64,000 nt of DNA from the NCBI RefSeq assembly GCF_014648195.1, contig NZ_BMQQ01000025.1, forward strand, positions 47,697-111,696, in the 5' to 3' direction. Shown here in pieces: positions 42,951 through 51,161 of this stretch; positions within the stretch are counted from its first letter, which is position 1; each line of letters begins with the position of its first letter. Below the pieces are notes generated by a model. That model was not told the origin of the DNA and searched no databases. It saw nothing but the letters and a program-made list of their open reading frames with translations. Source of the stretch: Streptomyces purpureus. Lineage in GTDB: Bacteria; Actinomycetota; Actinomycetes; Streptomycetales; Streptomycetaceae. The translations under genes were made by a program, and so were the position numbers.

Positions 42951-43352
42951 TCAGTTGCCGGCGTTGCCGTTGCCCGAGAGGACCTCGCCCAGGATGTGCG
43001 ACAGGGCGTTGTCGCCGTTCTGCGACACGGAGTTCTGGGTGCAGGTCTGGTTCTGCATCGGGTTGCCGAGGACGTCCTGGACGGCGACCGGGATGGCGAT
43101 GATGCCGATCGGGACCTGGGCCTGAACCTTCTGCACGTCGAAGCAGTGCAGGACGCCACCGTTGATGAGGCCGAAGTTCGGGCTCATGTGGCCGCCGGTG
43201 GAGTTGCTGCCGATCGACTGCTTGGAGAGGTTGCCGGCAACCACCGCGTTGTTGCCGTCGTCACCGGCCGCCATCGCCTGGGTCGCAGTCGTCGCGGAGA
43301 TACCGACGACGGAGGCCGCAACTGCCGCCGTGGCAAGAACCTTCTTGATCAC
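42951..43352 (-). CDS. rodlin (RdlA/RdlB-like)
   Basis: 133 residues. GTG start with AAGGAAG 7-13 bases upstream. Signal peptide IKKVLATAAVAASVVGISATTATQAMA. Mature start AGDDGN; then NSTGGHMSPNFGLINGGVLHCFD, VGIIAIPVAVQDVL-like stretch and CTQNSVSQNGDNALSHILGEVLSGNG, all rodlin features with two conserved Cys. Rodlins align chaplin fibrils into the rodlet layer on aerial hyphae and spores. Only one gene is here, whereas S. coelicolor has two divergent copies. A sigma-BldN-like promoter lies at 43411-43438. Confidence 0.93.
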   Translation of the reverse strand: MIKKVLATAAVAASVVGISATTATQAMAAGDDGNNAVVAGNLSKQSIGSNSTGGHMSPNFGLINGGVLHCFDVQKVQAQVPIGIIAIPVAVQDVLGNPMQNQTCTQNSVSQNGDNALSHILGEVLSGNGNAGN

Positions 43353-43410
43353 GAGTCTTCCTTCTTGAGCTGGAGGCCCTCTGGATTGCTTCATTGCCGA
43401 AGCACGCTGC

Positions 43411-43438
43411 TCAACCGTCGCGGCGGAGATTGGTTCCG
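43411..43438 (-). promoter_or_regulatory. sigma-BldN-like promoter of the rodlin gene
   Basis: On minus CGGAAC (43438-43433), 16 bases, GGTTGA (43416-43411). Each hexamer matches CGTAAC/CGTTGA at five of six bases with the exact spacing. It would give a leader of roughly 50 bases. Confidence 0.55.
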
Positions 43439-43451
43439 GGGCTTCACTCAG

Positions 43452-44093
43452 ATGCCGCATTCGGCAGATCAACGCCACGAGGTGCGAAGGAACGTTGCGT
43501 CAGTCGCGATCGCGCAGGTCGCAGCGCGATTGTTGATCTTCTCGGCGGTGTGTCAGGGTGCGGGCCCCGACGACCTGGGAAACGAGGCCGGGCGGCTGCT
43601 GCGCCGGCCCGTCGCCGAGCCCACCGCCCTGCTGGGGCTGATCGCGGTTCGGCCCGTCACGGACGCCGTCGGCTTCGCGGCGCGGCTGCGTGAACTGCTG
43701 CACGCGGCGGTGCTCGTCGCGCGTGACGCCGACTTCGACGAGGAGGACGTCCCGGTGGCGTCCCTGCCGGGGTGGTTTCTCGATCTCGACGAGGCCGCCG
43801 CCGGCCGCTGCGTACGCGATCGCGGCGGAGAGCCGTGGAGCACCACCGAATGGATCTACGCCTTCGACCCGGAGCTGCGGGCCTGGTCGTGGTGGGACGC
43901 GACGGAGGGACCCGGCGGCCGGGTCCCGGTCTGGGTCGACACCCGCGGCGAGGGTCATCTCCCCATGGAGAAGCCGTGGTGGGCGGTGTACGCGGCCGGG
44001 GGCGAGGACGTGCTGCCCTCCACCCTGGAGGAGGCCGGGCGATGGCGGGAGTGGCGGACCCTCGCGCCGGAGGGTGATCCGCAGGACACTTGA
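43452..44093 (+). CDS. hypothetical protein, 213 residues
   Basis: No family recognised. It is soluble, acidic, and has several Trp near the end (WSTTEWIYAFDPELRAWSWWDAT, EKPWWAVYAAGG). ATG at 43452 gives a complete protein but has only a weak GGGG upstream; a later start is possible. It is divergent from the rodlin, with its start only 14 bases from the rodlin -35. The STAND NTPase gene begins about 50 bases after its stop, so the two may share a transcript. Confidence 0.55.
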   Translation: MPHSADQRHEVRRNVASVAIAQVAARLLIFSAVCQGAGPDDLGNEAGRLLRRPVAEPTALLGLIAVRPVTDAVGFAARLRELLHAAVLVARDADFDEEDVPVASLPGWFLDLDEAAAGRCVRDRGGEPWSTTEWIYAFDPELRAWSWWDATEGPGGRVPVWVDTRGEGHLPMEKPWWAVYAAGGEDVLPSTLEEAGRWREWRTLAPEGDPQDT

Positions 44094-44146
44094 TCCGGCG
44101 TGACGCCGTCATGGCGTCGCGGCGGGGACTCGCGGAGGGGGACCAC

Positions 44147-47100
44147 ATGCGGGACAGCCATCGCGTGGAGGCCGAGCGTCTGTTGGTGCGCGCCGTGGAG
44201 GAGGAGGTGCGGCGCTCCGGGGGCCGCTCCGACTCGGCGGTGCTGCTGGCGCGCGGCCGGGCCGCGCTGGACAGCCTGGCGGCCGCGGCGAGCGAGGAGT
44301 ACGCGGCGTATCTGCGGGCCCTGGAGGAGACGGAGGCCGGGCAGCTGACGCTGGCCGAGCGGCTGCGCAAGGAATCCGTGGGAACTCCTGCTGTGGTGAC
44401 GGCCGTTGCCGCGGCCGCGGCCGTCGGCGCGGATGTGGCGCTCGGTACGGCCGCGGGGGTGGCCCTGGGCGCCGGCGCGGTCGTCGCGGTCGCGGGGGCG
44501 GCGGCGACCGTGGTGAAGGTGACCGCCTCGCACTGGCCGGCCGCGCACCGCAGGGCCGGGGCGATGAGCCGGCCCGGCGGGCCGGAGCAGCTGCGGCTCC
44601 AGTGGCTGACCGCCTTGGAGGTGCGGGGCATCCGGCCGTTCCTCGACCAGCAGCGGATGCTGCTCGCCACGAAGCGGACCACACCGAAGGGGCCGGCGCT
44701 GCGCGGCGCCGACAAGAGCGCGGAGGCACGGCGCCGTACCGTACTCGCGCAGTCGTTCGGTCATCTGCCGGATCCGGGCGGGCCGTTCGCGGGGCGGCGC
44801 CAGGAGCTGGCGCAGATCGCGCAGTGGGTGCACGCGGCGCGCGCGTCCACCGAGACGCGGCCGACGGTGGTGGTCCTGCACGGCGAGCCGGGCGCGGGCC
44901 GCACCACACTGGCCGTACGGGCCGCCCATCAGCTGCGCGACCAGTTCCGCGGCGCGTGCGTCGTCGACCTGCGCGGGGCCAGCCCCGGCGAGCAGCCGCT
45001 GCCGACCCGGGACGCGCTGCTGCATCTGCTGAACCGGCTGGGCGCCCCGCGTGAGCAGCTGCTGTTCCGGGAGCGGTCCTCGGCCGAGCAGCAGGTGCGC
45101 AGGCTGGGCGAGTTGTACCACCAGCAGCTGGCCGGGCTGCCGGTGGCGGTGGTGCTGGACGACGCGCGCGACGCCGGGCAGGTGCGCACCCTCATCCCCG
45201 AGCGTTCCGAGAGCCTGGTGCTGGTGACCGCGCGGGAGCCGCTGGACCTCGGGGCGGACGTCGCGGCCTGGGTGCACCACCTTCCGGTGGCGGCGCTGGA
45301 CACGGCGGGGACCGAGGAACTGCTGCGGGCGGTGGCCGACGAGCCGGACGAGGGGCCGTACGACGCCATGGCGGCCGAGCGCATCCGGGAGCTGTGCGGC
45401 GGTCTGCCGCTGGCGCTGCGGGTGGCCGGGTCGGCGCAGGGCGGCCGTTCGCTGGGGCGGCTCGCGTCCTTGCTGGACCGGCCCGGCGGGCCGCTGGAGC
45501 GCGCCCTGTCCTTCCGGTACGCCACCGACCTCGGCGAGGACGGGCGGCGGCTGCTGCGCCGGCTCTCGCTGGCCGGGCGGGCGTCGCTCGGCGCGGCGGC
45601 CGCGGCGGCACTGCTCGGGCTCTCCGACGAGCAGGAGGCCCAGCGGCCGCTGCGGGAGCTGTGCCGGGCGGGGCTGCTCGACCATGTGCGCGGGGGTCCC
45701 ACCGCGCCGCGCGGCGGCGGGGAGCGGTACCGGCTGCACGACTCCGTACGGGCCTTCGCGGCGGCCCGGCTCACCGCCGAGGAGGAGACGGCGGAGATCA
45801 CGGCCGCGCAGGAGCGGCTGATCCGGAACTACGCGGAGCTCGCGGACTCGGTGATCCGGATGGTCGACGGGAAGATGTCGACCAGGGCCGGGCAGTTCGG
45901 CGGGCACGGTTTTCCGTCGCTCGACGCGGCGCTGCGCTGGCTGGACGACGAGTCCAGCTTCATCACGTCGGCGCTGCGGCACGCCGAGGGCGTGGACCAG
46001 CAGACCGTGCTCGGTCTGCTCGGCGCACTGTGCGACTACTGTCTGCTGCGCGGCGACCTGTACCGGCTGGGCGAGATCAACGAACTGACCGAGGCGGTGG
46101 ACCAGGGGCTGCTGGTGCGCTCGGTGCAGTGGCGTACGGGCATCGCGGCGCGCCAGCTCGGCGAGCTCGACAAGGCCCGTACGACCCTGACCTCGGTGGT
46201 CTCGCTGTACCAGGAGGCCCACCAGGACGCCGGGGCCGCGCTGGCGCTCTGCTCGCTCGGCATCACGCTCCACCACCAGGGCCGGCTGGCCGAGGCGTCG
46301 GCGAAGCTGCGGGAGGCGCTGGAGCTCCAGGCGCCGGCCGATCTCGCCGCCGACCGGGCCTGGACGCTGCACGCGCTCGGCGGGGTCGAGCGCGACCGGG
46401 CCCGTCTCGCGGAGGCGCTGACGCTGCTGGGGACCGCGCTGGAGCTGCACCGGGAGGCCGAATCGCTGCACGGCGAGGCGTGGACCCACTTCCACCTGGG
46501 GCAGGTCTTCCTGCGCATGGGCGAGGCCGAGCGGGCCGAGGCGGAGCTGAACCAGGCGCTCGACCAGTACGACCGCACCCATGACGCACGCGGCGAGGCC
46601 TGGGCGCTCACCGAGCTGGCCCGGGCCCGCCTGGTGGCCGGCGAACCGGGCGCCGCGGTCGAGGGGCTGCGGGAGGCGCTGGCGCGCCACCGCGAGCAGG
46701 AGGACGCGCGCGGCGAGGCGTGGACGCTGTACTACCTGGGGCAGGCGCTGGAGGAGGACGGCGACCGGGACCAGGCGGTACGGGAGCTGGAGCGGGCGCG
46801 GAGCATGTTCTCGCGGATGCGGGACGTGTACGGCCTGGCCTGCGCCCGGCACCACTCGGGCCGGGTCACCCGCGACCAGCGCGCCGCCCAGACCGGCAAC
46901 CTGCGCAACTCCGGCTTCGCCCGCCAGCTCCTGGTCGACGCCCGGGCCGACTTCCACCGCGTCGGGCCGGCGCACGGGGAGGCGTGGAGCTGCCTGGAAC
47001 TGGCGATCATCGACGCGGGTAACGACCGCGCCCCGCAGGCGCTGGAGCTCTGCGACACCGCCGAGGCGCTGTTCCGCTCGTACGACGACCGCCGGGGCGC

Positions 47101-47377
47101 CGACTGGGCCCGCTTCCTGCGCTGCACGCTCCTGCCGTACGCCTCGCCGGGCGGGGTGGAGGTCGGCACGGTGGTCGCCGAGGAGGAGTTGTCCCGCCTG
47201 ACCGCGGACCGCCACCCGAGCCGCGACGCGGCCCTGGAGGACTGCGCGGAGGCGTACCGCCTGCTCCTGGAGCGCGGTGTCCACCTGGAGTCGGGCTGGC
47301 AGGCCTGGCGCCTGGGCATGGTGCCGAACCGTGCCGCGCGCGAGGTGATGGGGGTGCCGGTGCCGGAGCCGAAGTGA
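44147..47377 (+). CDS. STAND NTPase (NB-ARC-like) with TPR repeats
   Basis: 1076 residues from ATG 44147 (GGAGGGGG 7-14 bases upstream); earlier in-frame starts at 44111 and 44090 are less likely. About 85-125 is an Ala/Val-rich hydrophobic stretch that may enter the membrane. The NTPase domain starts near residue 200: Walker A is GEPGAGRTT (residues 246-254), with Arg replacing the usual Lys; Walker B is VAVVLDDA. A winged-helix part (YRLHDSVRAFAAARL) follows, then TPRs from about 640 to 960 (repeats with LGITLHHQGRLAEASAKLREALEL and HFHLGQVFLRMGEAERAEAEL). Such proteins are signalling or defence switches; no effector domain is seen. Confidence 0.8.
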   Translation: MRDSHRVEAERLLVRAVEEEVRRSGGRSDSAVLLARGRAALDSLAAAASEEYAAYLRALEETEAGQLTLAERLRKESVGTPAVVTAVAAAAAVGADVALGTAAGVALGAGAVVAVAGAAATVVKVTASHWPAAHRRAGAMSRPGGPEQLRLQWLTALEVRGIRPFLDQQRMLLATKRTTPKGPALRGADKSAEARRRTVLAQSFGHLPDPGGPFAGRRQELAQIAQWVHAARASTETRPTVVVLHGEPGAGRTTLAVRAAHQLRDQFRGACVVDLRGASPGEQPLPTRDALLHLLNRLGAPREQLLFRERSSAEQQVRRLGELYHQQLAGLPVAVVLDDARDAGQVRTLIPERSESLVLVTAREPLDLGADVAAWVHHLPVAALDTAGTEELLRAVADEPDEGPYDAMAAERIRELCGGLPLALRVAGSAQGGRSLGRLASLLDRPGGPLERALSFRYATDLGEDGRRLLRRLSLAGRASLGAAAAAALLGLSDEQEAQRPLRELCRAGLLDHVRGGPTAPRGGGERYRLHDSVRAFAAARLTAEEETAEITAAQERLIRNYAELADSVIRMVDGKMSTRAGQFGGHGFPSLDAALRWLDDESSFITSALRHAEGVDQQTVLGLLGALCDYCLLRGDLYRLGEINELTEAVDQGLLVRSVQWRTGIAARQLGELDKARTTLTSVVSLYQEAHQDAGAALALCSLGITLHHQGRLAEASAKLREALELQAPADLAADRAWTLHALGGVERDRARLAEALTLLGTALELHREAESLHGEAWTHFHLGQVFLRMGEAERAEAELNQALDQYDRTHDARGEAWALTELARARLVAGEPGAAVEGLREALARHREQEDARGEAWTLYYLGQALEEDGDRDQAVRELERARSMFSRMRDVYGLACARHHSGRVTRDQRAAQTGNLRNSGFARQLLVDARADFHRVGPAHGEAWSCLELAIIDAGNDRAPQALELCDTAEALFRSYDDRRGADWARFLRCTLLPYASPGGVEVGTVVAEEELSRLTADRHPSRDAALEDCAEAYRLLLERGVHLESGWQAWRLGMVPNRAAREVMGVPVPEPK

Positions 47378-47733
47378 GGACGGGGCGGGGGGGCCGCCGT
47401 GATCCGGGCCCGGCCCGGGTGGCCGGTTGCCGGGGCGGACCGGCTCCGGCCGCCGCGGGTACGTGCGACCGCGAGGCCGGACGGGTCCGGACCAGGACCG
47501 GCACGGCAGCGCGGGCAGGCCGCCCGGGCCCGGGTCGCGGTTGGCCGTGGCCCGCCGGGCCGGCGCGCGGGGCGCGGGTATGACGCGACCGCGGCCCGCG
47601 CGAGGGTACTGGTGCGACCGCACGCGGGTACGCCGCGGCGCCATGGCACCCGAGGGGTGTCATGGCGCCGCGGTGTCCGCTACGGCCGGCGGGGCCGAAT
47701 CTGCCCGGCTTCGGAGGCGGGGCGAAGGGTCCG
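47378..47733. other. 356-base region with hairpin and duplicated gene end
   Basis: Very GC-rich, with no believable gene. 47632-47674 is a hairpin (20-base arms, 18 paired) that may end the STAND transcript. 47675-47722 and 47729-47774 form an imperfect direct repeat, the second copy being the 3' end of the small membrane protein gene. The rest (47378-47630) is low-complexity GC sequence. Confidence 0.5.
47632..47674. terminator. long hairpin downstream of the STAND gene
   Basis: GCCGCGGCGCCATGGCACCC pairs with 47655-47674 at 18 of 20 positions, 3-base loop. It is about 255 bases after the STAND stop. Confidence 0.45.
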
Positions 47734-47774
47734 CTACGGCCGGGGGGCCGCCTCGCCCGGCTTCGGGGCGGGGG
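47675..47774. repeat. imperfect direct repeat, two copies of about 47 bases
   Basis: Both copies start GTCCGCTACGGCC and end with CCCGGCTTCGG...GGCGGGG (47675-47722 and 47729-47774). The second includes the stop codon and last codons of the small membrane protein gene. Confidence 0.6.
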
Positions 47775-47961
47775 CCGAGGGGTCCGGGGCCTCCTCGAAG
47801 GTGACCCGGCCCATGTGGCGGTTCATCGACTTCATCAGGAGCCAGACGCCCACGGCCATCACCGCGAAGACGACGAAACCGAGGAGCCCGGGGGTCACCT
47901 TGTTCTCGTCGATCTCCTTGGCCAGAGGGACGAGCTGGGTCAGTGCCAGGTGTGCGCTCAT
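47734..47961 (-). CDS. small single-pass membrane protein downstream of mca
   Basis: 75 residues. A polar start (MSAHLALTQLVPLAKEIDENKVTP), one helix (GLLGFVVFAVMAVGVWLLM) and a Pro/Ala/Glu tail (EEAPDPSAPAPKPGEAAPRP). ATG is 1 base from the mca stop, so it is coupled to mca. Small proteins of this kind follow mca in other Streptomyces as I recall. Function unknown. Confidence 0.72.
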   Translation of the reverse strand: MSAHLALTQLVPLAKEIDENKVTPGLLGFVVFAVMAVGVWLLMKSMNRHMGRVTFEEAPDPSAPAPKPGEAAPRP

Positions 47962-47962
47962 G

Positions 47963-48844
47963 CTAGGCATTGTCCCGGATGCCCGCGAAGAGGTCGTCCT
48001 CGGGGAGGGAGGTGTCCACCAGGGACTTGGCGAGCTCGTACTCCTCGGTGGGCCAGACAGACTTCTGGATCTCCATCGGGACGCGGAACCAGCCACCGTC
48101 CGGGTCGATCTGGGTGCGGTGCGCGATCAGGGCCTTGTCGCGGGTCTCGAAGAAGTCGGCACAGGGCACGTGCGTGGTCAGCGTCCGCTCGGTGCGCTCG
48201 AACTCCGTCCAGCGCTGCAGCCACTCGCCGTACGGGGACTCCAGGCCCCGCGAGAGCAGCGCGTCGTGCAGCGCCTGGGTGCGCGGCCGGTTGAAGCCCT
48301 GGTTGTAGTAGACCTTCAGCGGCTGCCAGACCGGGCCGAACTCCTGCTCCGGGTACTTCTCCGCGTCCGTCGCGCCCCCGAACGCCACCATCGTGATCTT
48401 GTGGGTCATGATGTGGTCGGGGTGCGGGTACCCGCCGTTCTCGTCGTAGGTCGTGATGACCTGCGGACGGAACGCGCGGATCTTGCGGACCAGTTCACCG
48501 GCCGCCTTGTCGATGTCCTCCAGCGCGAAGCAGCCTTCGGGCAGCGGCGGCAGCGGGTCGCCCTCGGGCAGGCCGGAGTCGACGAAGCCCAGCCACTCCT
48601 GCTTGACCCCGAGGATCTCGCGGGCCTCGTCCATCTCCTTGCGGCGCACCTCGTGGATGTTCTCCTCGATGTACCTGTCGCCCTGGAGCTTGGGATTGAG
48701 GATGGAGCCGCGCTCGCCTCCCGTGCAGGTCACGACCAGCACGTCCACCCCCTCGGACACATACTTGGCCATCGTGGCCGCGCCCTTCGACGATTCGTCG
48801 TCGGGGTGGGCGTGCACGGCCATCAGGCGCAGCTGCTCAGTCAA
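47963..48844 (-). CDS. mca: mycothiol S-conjugate amidase
   Basis: 293 residues from TTG at 48844 (GAGGA 7-11 bases upstream), which gives the usual start TEQLRLMAVHAHPDDESSKG; an ATG at 48871 is an alternative. LmbE-like/MshB superfamily zinc enzyme: HAHPDDE holds two metal ligands and the catalytic Asp, and HPDHIMTH the third. It cleaves mycothiol-toxin conjugates to a mercapturic acid and GlcN-inositol for detoxification. Next gene is a small membrane protein 1 base away; a DUF4307 gene is divergent. Confidence 0.93.
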   Translation of the reverse strand: MTEQLRLMAVHAHPDDESSKGAATMAKYVSEGVDVLVVTCTGGERGSILNPKLQGDRYIEENIHEVRRKEMDEAREILGVKQEWLGFVDSGLPEGDPLPPLPEGCFALEDIDKAAGELVRKIRAFRPQVITTYDENGGYPHPDHIMTHKITMVAFGGATDAEKYPEQEFGPVWQPLKVYYNQGFNRPRTQALHDALLSRGLESPYGEWLQRWTEFERTERTLTTHVPCADFFETRDKALIAHRTQIDPDGGWFRVPMEIQKSVWPTEEYELAKSLVDTSLPEDDLFAGIRDNA

Positions 48845-48942
48845 GACTCGATCCTCAGTGATTCGTCGCATCGGGCAACTCTTATAGTGACGGAATCGGG
48901 GGCGGGAAAATTCCTGCTGTCCGTACGTCGAGAGGAACGATC

Positions 48943-49344
48943 ATGAGCGCGGTGCGCGAGGGCCTGCCCGAGGCCCGTTACGGCCGCTCGGCGGACGAAC
49001 GCGCCGACCGCAAGCTCAAGATCACCGGTTCCGTGCTCGGGGTGCTGTTCCTCGCGATGATCGGCTGGTTCGGCTACGACTACGTCGCCGGGCAGGTCGT
49101 CAGCGCCGAGGTGATCAAGTGGGACGTGGTGAGCGACCGCGAGGTCAAGGTCCATCTGGAAGTCCGTAAGGACAAGGACGCCAAGGGCTCGTGCACCCTG
49201 CGCTCGCGCGCGGAGAACGGCGCCGAGGTCGGCCGCAAGGACGTCCGTTTCGACCAGCCCGTCGAGCGGATCGACCAGATCGTGACGGTACGGACCACCT
49301 CCCAGGGCACCAATGCCGAGCTGGTCGGCTGTACCGCTGAGTAG
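48943..49344 (+). CDS. DUF4307 membrane protein
   Basis: 133 residues. Cytosolic polar start, one membrane helix (VLGVLFLAMIGWFGYDYVAG), then a beta-rich outer domain (VVSDREVKVHLEVRKDKDAKGSCTLRSRAENGAEVGRKDV). Matches DUF4307, a family conserved in actinobacteria next to mca. Function unknown. ATG has AGAGGAA 8-14 bases upstream. Confidence 0.82.
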   Translation: MSAVREGLPEARYGRSADERADRKLKITGSVLGVLFLAMIGWFGYDYVAGQVVSAEVIKWDVVSDREVKVHLEVRKDKDAKGSCTLRSRAENGAEVGRKDVRFDQPVERIDQIVTVRTTSQGTNAELVGCTAE

Positions 49345-49521
49345 CGATCACCCGGCCGGCGGTGCATCCACCCCGCTGACCTGGCGTGATGCAATTCTGA
49401 TGGCTTTCGTCCTCCCCCTTTCCGCCGGGAATTGTTAGGCTCGTGGTTTCGCCCACTCAGGAAGGAACATCCTTCTGGGTAGGGCGATGCTTTGTATTCC
49501 CAGTACCTACGAGGAGCACCT

Positions 49522-50019
49522 GTGACCCAGACCAGCGACAACGTCACCTGGCTCACCCAGGAGGCGTACAACCAGCTCAAGGCCGAGCTGGAGTACCTGT
49601 CTGGTCCCGCGCGAACCGAGATCGCCGCCAAGATCGCGGCGGCGCGCGAGGAGGGCGACCTGCGGGAGAACGGCGGGTACCACGCGGCCAAGGAGGAGCA
49701 GGGCAAGCAGGAGCTCCGCGTCCGCCAGCTGACGCAGCTCCTGGAGCACGCCAAGGTGGGCGAGTCTCCCGCAGACGACGGTGTCGTCGAGCCCGGCATG
49801 GTCGTCACGATCGCCTTCGACGGCGACGAGGACGACCCGATGACGTTCCTGCTCGCCTCCCGCGAGTACGCGAGCGGCGACATCGAGACCTACTCCCCGC
49901 AGTCGCCCCTCGGCGTCGGCGTGCACGGCAAGAAGGTCGGCGAGGACGCGCAGTACGAGCTGCCGAACGGCAAGATCGCCACGGTGAAGATCCTCGACGC
50001 CAAGCCGTACGGCGGCTGA
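49522..50019 (+). CDS. greA: transcript cleavage factor GreA
   Basis: 165 residues, slightly over the usual 158. GTG start with GAGGAG 7-12 bases upstream. Amino-terminal coiled coil (WLTQEAYNQLKAELEYLSGPARTEIAAKIAAAREEGDLRENGGYHAAKEEQG) holds the acidic tip DLRENGGYHAAKE that reaches into RNA polymerase. C-terminal FKBP-like domain ends in SPQSPLGVGVHGKKVGE. Rescues backtracked RNA polymerase. A hairpin follows its stop. Confidence 0.95.
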   Translation: MTQTSDNVTWLTQEAYNQLKAELEYLSGPARTEIAAKIAAAREEGDLRENGGYHAAKEEQGKQELRVRQLTQLLEHAKVGESPADDGVVEPGMVVTIAFDGDEDDPMTFLLASREYASGDIETYSPQSPLGVGVHGKKVGEDAQYELPNGKIATVKILDAKPYGG

Positions 50020-50045
50020 GCCTCCGCATCCCCCTGGCATCCCGG

Positions 50046-50077
50046 AAGGGCCGGACCGCGAACGCGGCCCGGCCCTT
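50046..50077 (+). terminator. greA terminator
   Basis: AAGGGCCGGACCGCG (50046-50060) pairs with 50063-50077 with one mismatch, 2-base loop, 26 bases after the greA stop. Confidence 0.75.
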
Positions 50078-50092
50078 CTGCATGTACATGGA

Positions 50093-50302
50093 ATGATGCG
50101 TTCTGGAGATCAATCGTGGACGGGGGAACACGCGTTTGGACCGCTGCGCGAGAGCGCGCCCCGGCGGATCGGCCCGTACGAGGTGCTGGCGCGGCTGGGG
50201 GCCGGCGGCATGGGCGAGGTGTCCCTCGGCCGCGATCCCGGCGGCTCCTTCGTCGCCGGGAAGCTCTTCGACGGCCAGATCGTCTCCGGTTACGCCCCTT
50301 GA
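50093..50302 (+). pseudogene. amino-terminal fragment of a Ser/Thr protein kinase gene
   Basis: 69 codons encode IGPYEVLARLGAGGMGEVSLGRDPGGSFVAGKLFDG, clearly the start of a kinase domain with the Gly loop and a degenerate VAGK Lys. The frame stops at once, and no matching kinase sequence follows before the ABC permease gene 13 bases later. Everything after the first beta strands is missing, so it cannot be active. It looks like the leftover of a kinase gene deleted between greA and the exporter; translation as a small peptide remains possible. Confidence 0.7.
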
Positions 50303-50315
50303 GATCCCGGACCGG

Positions 50316-51161
50316 TCACGCCGTCGCCGAGCGGTACTTCCGTACCGCCAGCGTCCGGAACACCAGGATGATCAGCACCGACCAGATGATCGACGCCCAG
50401 ACCGGATGCTGCATCGGCCAGGCGTCCGACGGTGAGACGCCGGGATTGCCGAAGAGTTCACGGCAGGCCTGGACCGTCGCGCTGAAGGGGTTCCACTCGG
50501 CGATGTGCCGCAGCCAGGGCGTCATCTTGCTGGAGTCCACGAACGCGTTCGAGATGAACGTGACCGGGAAGAGCCAGATCAGGCCGCCGGACGTGGCCGC
50601 CTCCGGGGTGCGGACCGAGAGGCCGATGAGGGCGCCGATCCAGGAGAAGGCGTAGCCGAGCAGGAGCAGCAGCGCGAAGGCGGCGAGCGCCTTCGGGATG
50701 CCGTTGTGGACGCGCCAGCCGACCAGGAGGGCCACGATCGCGAGGACGACGACGGTGAGTGCGGTCTGGACGAGGTCGGCGAGGGTGCGGCCGGTGAGGA
50801 CCGCGCCGCGGGCCATCGGCAGGGCCCGGAAGCGGTCGATGAGGCCCTTGTGCATGTCGTCGGCGATGCCCGCGCCCGCGCCGGCCGTGGCGAAGGTGAC
50901 GGTCTGGGCGAAGATGCCGGCCATCAGGAATTCGCGGTAGACGGACGGGGAGGTCGTGCCGCCGATGTTCATCGATCCGCCGAAGACGTAGCTGAACAGC
51001 ACCACGAACATGATCGGCTGGATCAGTCCGAAGATGACCATCTCCGGGATCCGGCTCATGCGGATCAGGTTGCGCTTGGCCACCACGAGCGAGTCGGTGA
51101 CCGACTGGGAGATGCCGCCGCGTGGTCCCGTGGTCGTGACGGCGTCGGTCACGGCGGTCAC
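50316..51161 (-). CDS. ABC-2 exporter permease (DrrB type)
   Basis: 281 residues with six membrane helices after a polar start. The pattern (AKRNLIRMSRIPEMVIFGLIQPIMFVVLFSYVFGG and MHKGLIDRFRALPMARGAVLTGRTLADLVQ) is that of daunorubicin-resistance-type permeases (DrrB, ABC-2). GTG start overlaps the ATPase stop by 4 bases, so the two are coupled. It probably exports a drug, lipid or unknown metabolite. Confidence 0.88.
   Translation of the reverse strand: MTAVTDAVTTTGPRGGISQSVTDSLVVAKRNLIRMSRIPEMVIFGLIQPIMFVVLFSYVFGGSMNIGGTTSPSVYREFLMAGIFAQTVTFATAGAGAGIADDMHKGLIDRFRALPMARGAVLTGRTLADLVQTALTVVVLAIVALLVGWRVHNGIPKALAAFALLLLLGYAFSWIGALIGLSVRTPEAATSGGLIWLFPVTFISNAFVDSSKMTPWLRHIAEWNPFSATVQACRELFGNPGVSPSDAWPMQHPVWASIIWSVLIILVFRTLAVRKYRSATA

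Noticed and set aside
44147..47377. STAND NTPase considered as part of an anti-phage defence island
   Set aside because: No nuclease, TIR, reverse transcriptase or other effector in or near the gene; neighbours are housekeeping genes or the rodlin.
43955..47644. 1229-codon open frame on minus
   Set aside because: Entirely antisense to the STAND NTPase gene, Arg/Pro/Gly-rich, no family motif; a GC-rich shadow frame.
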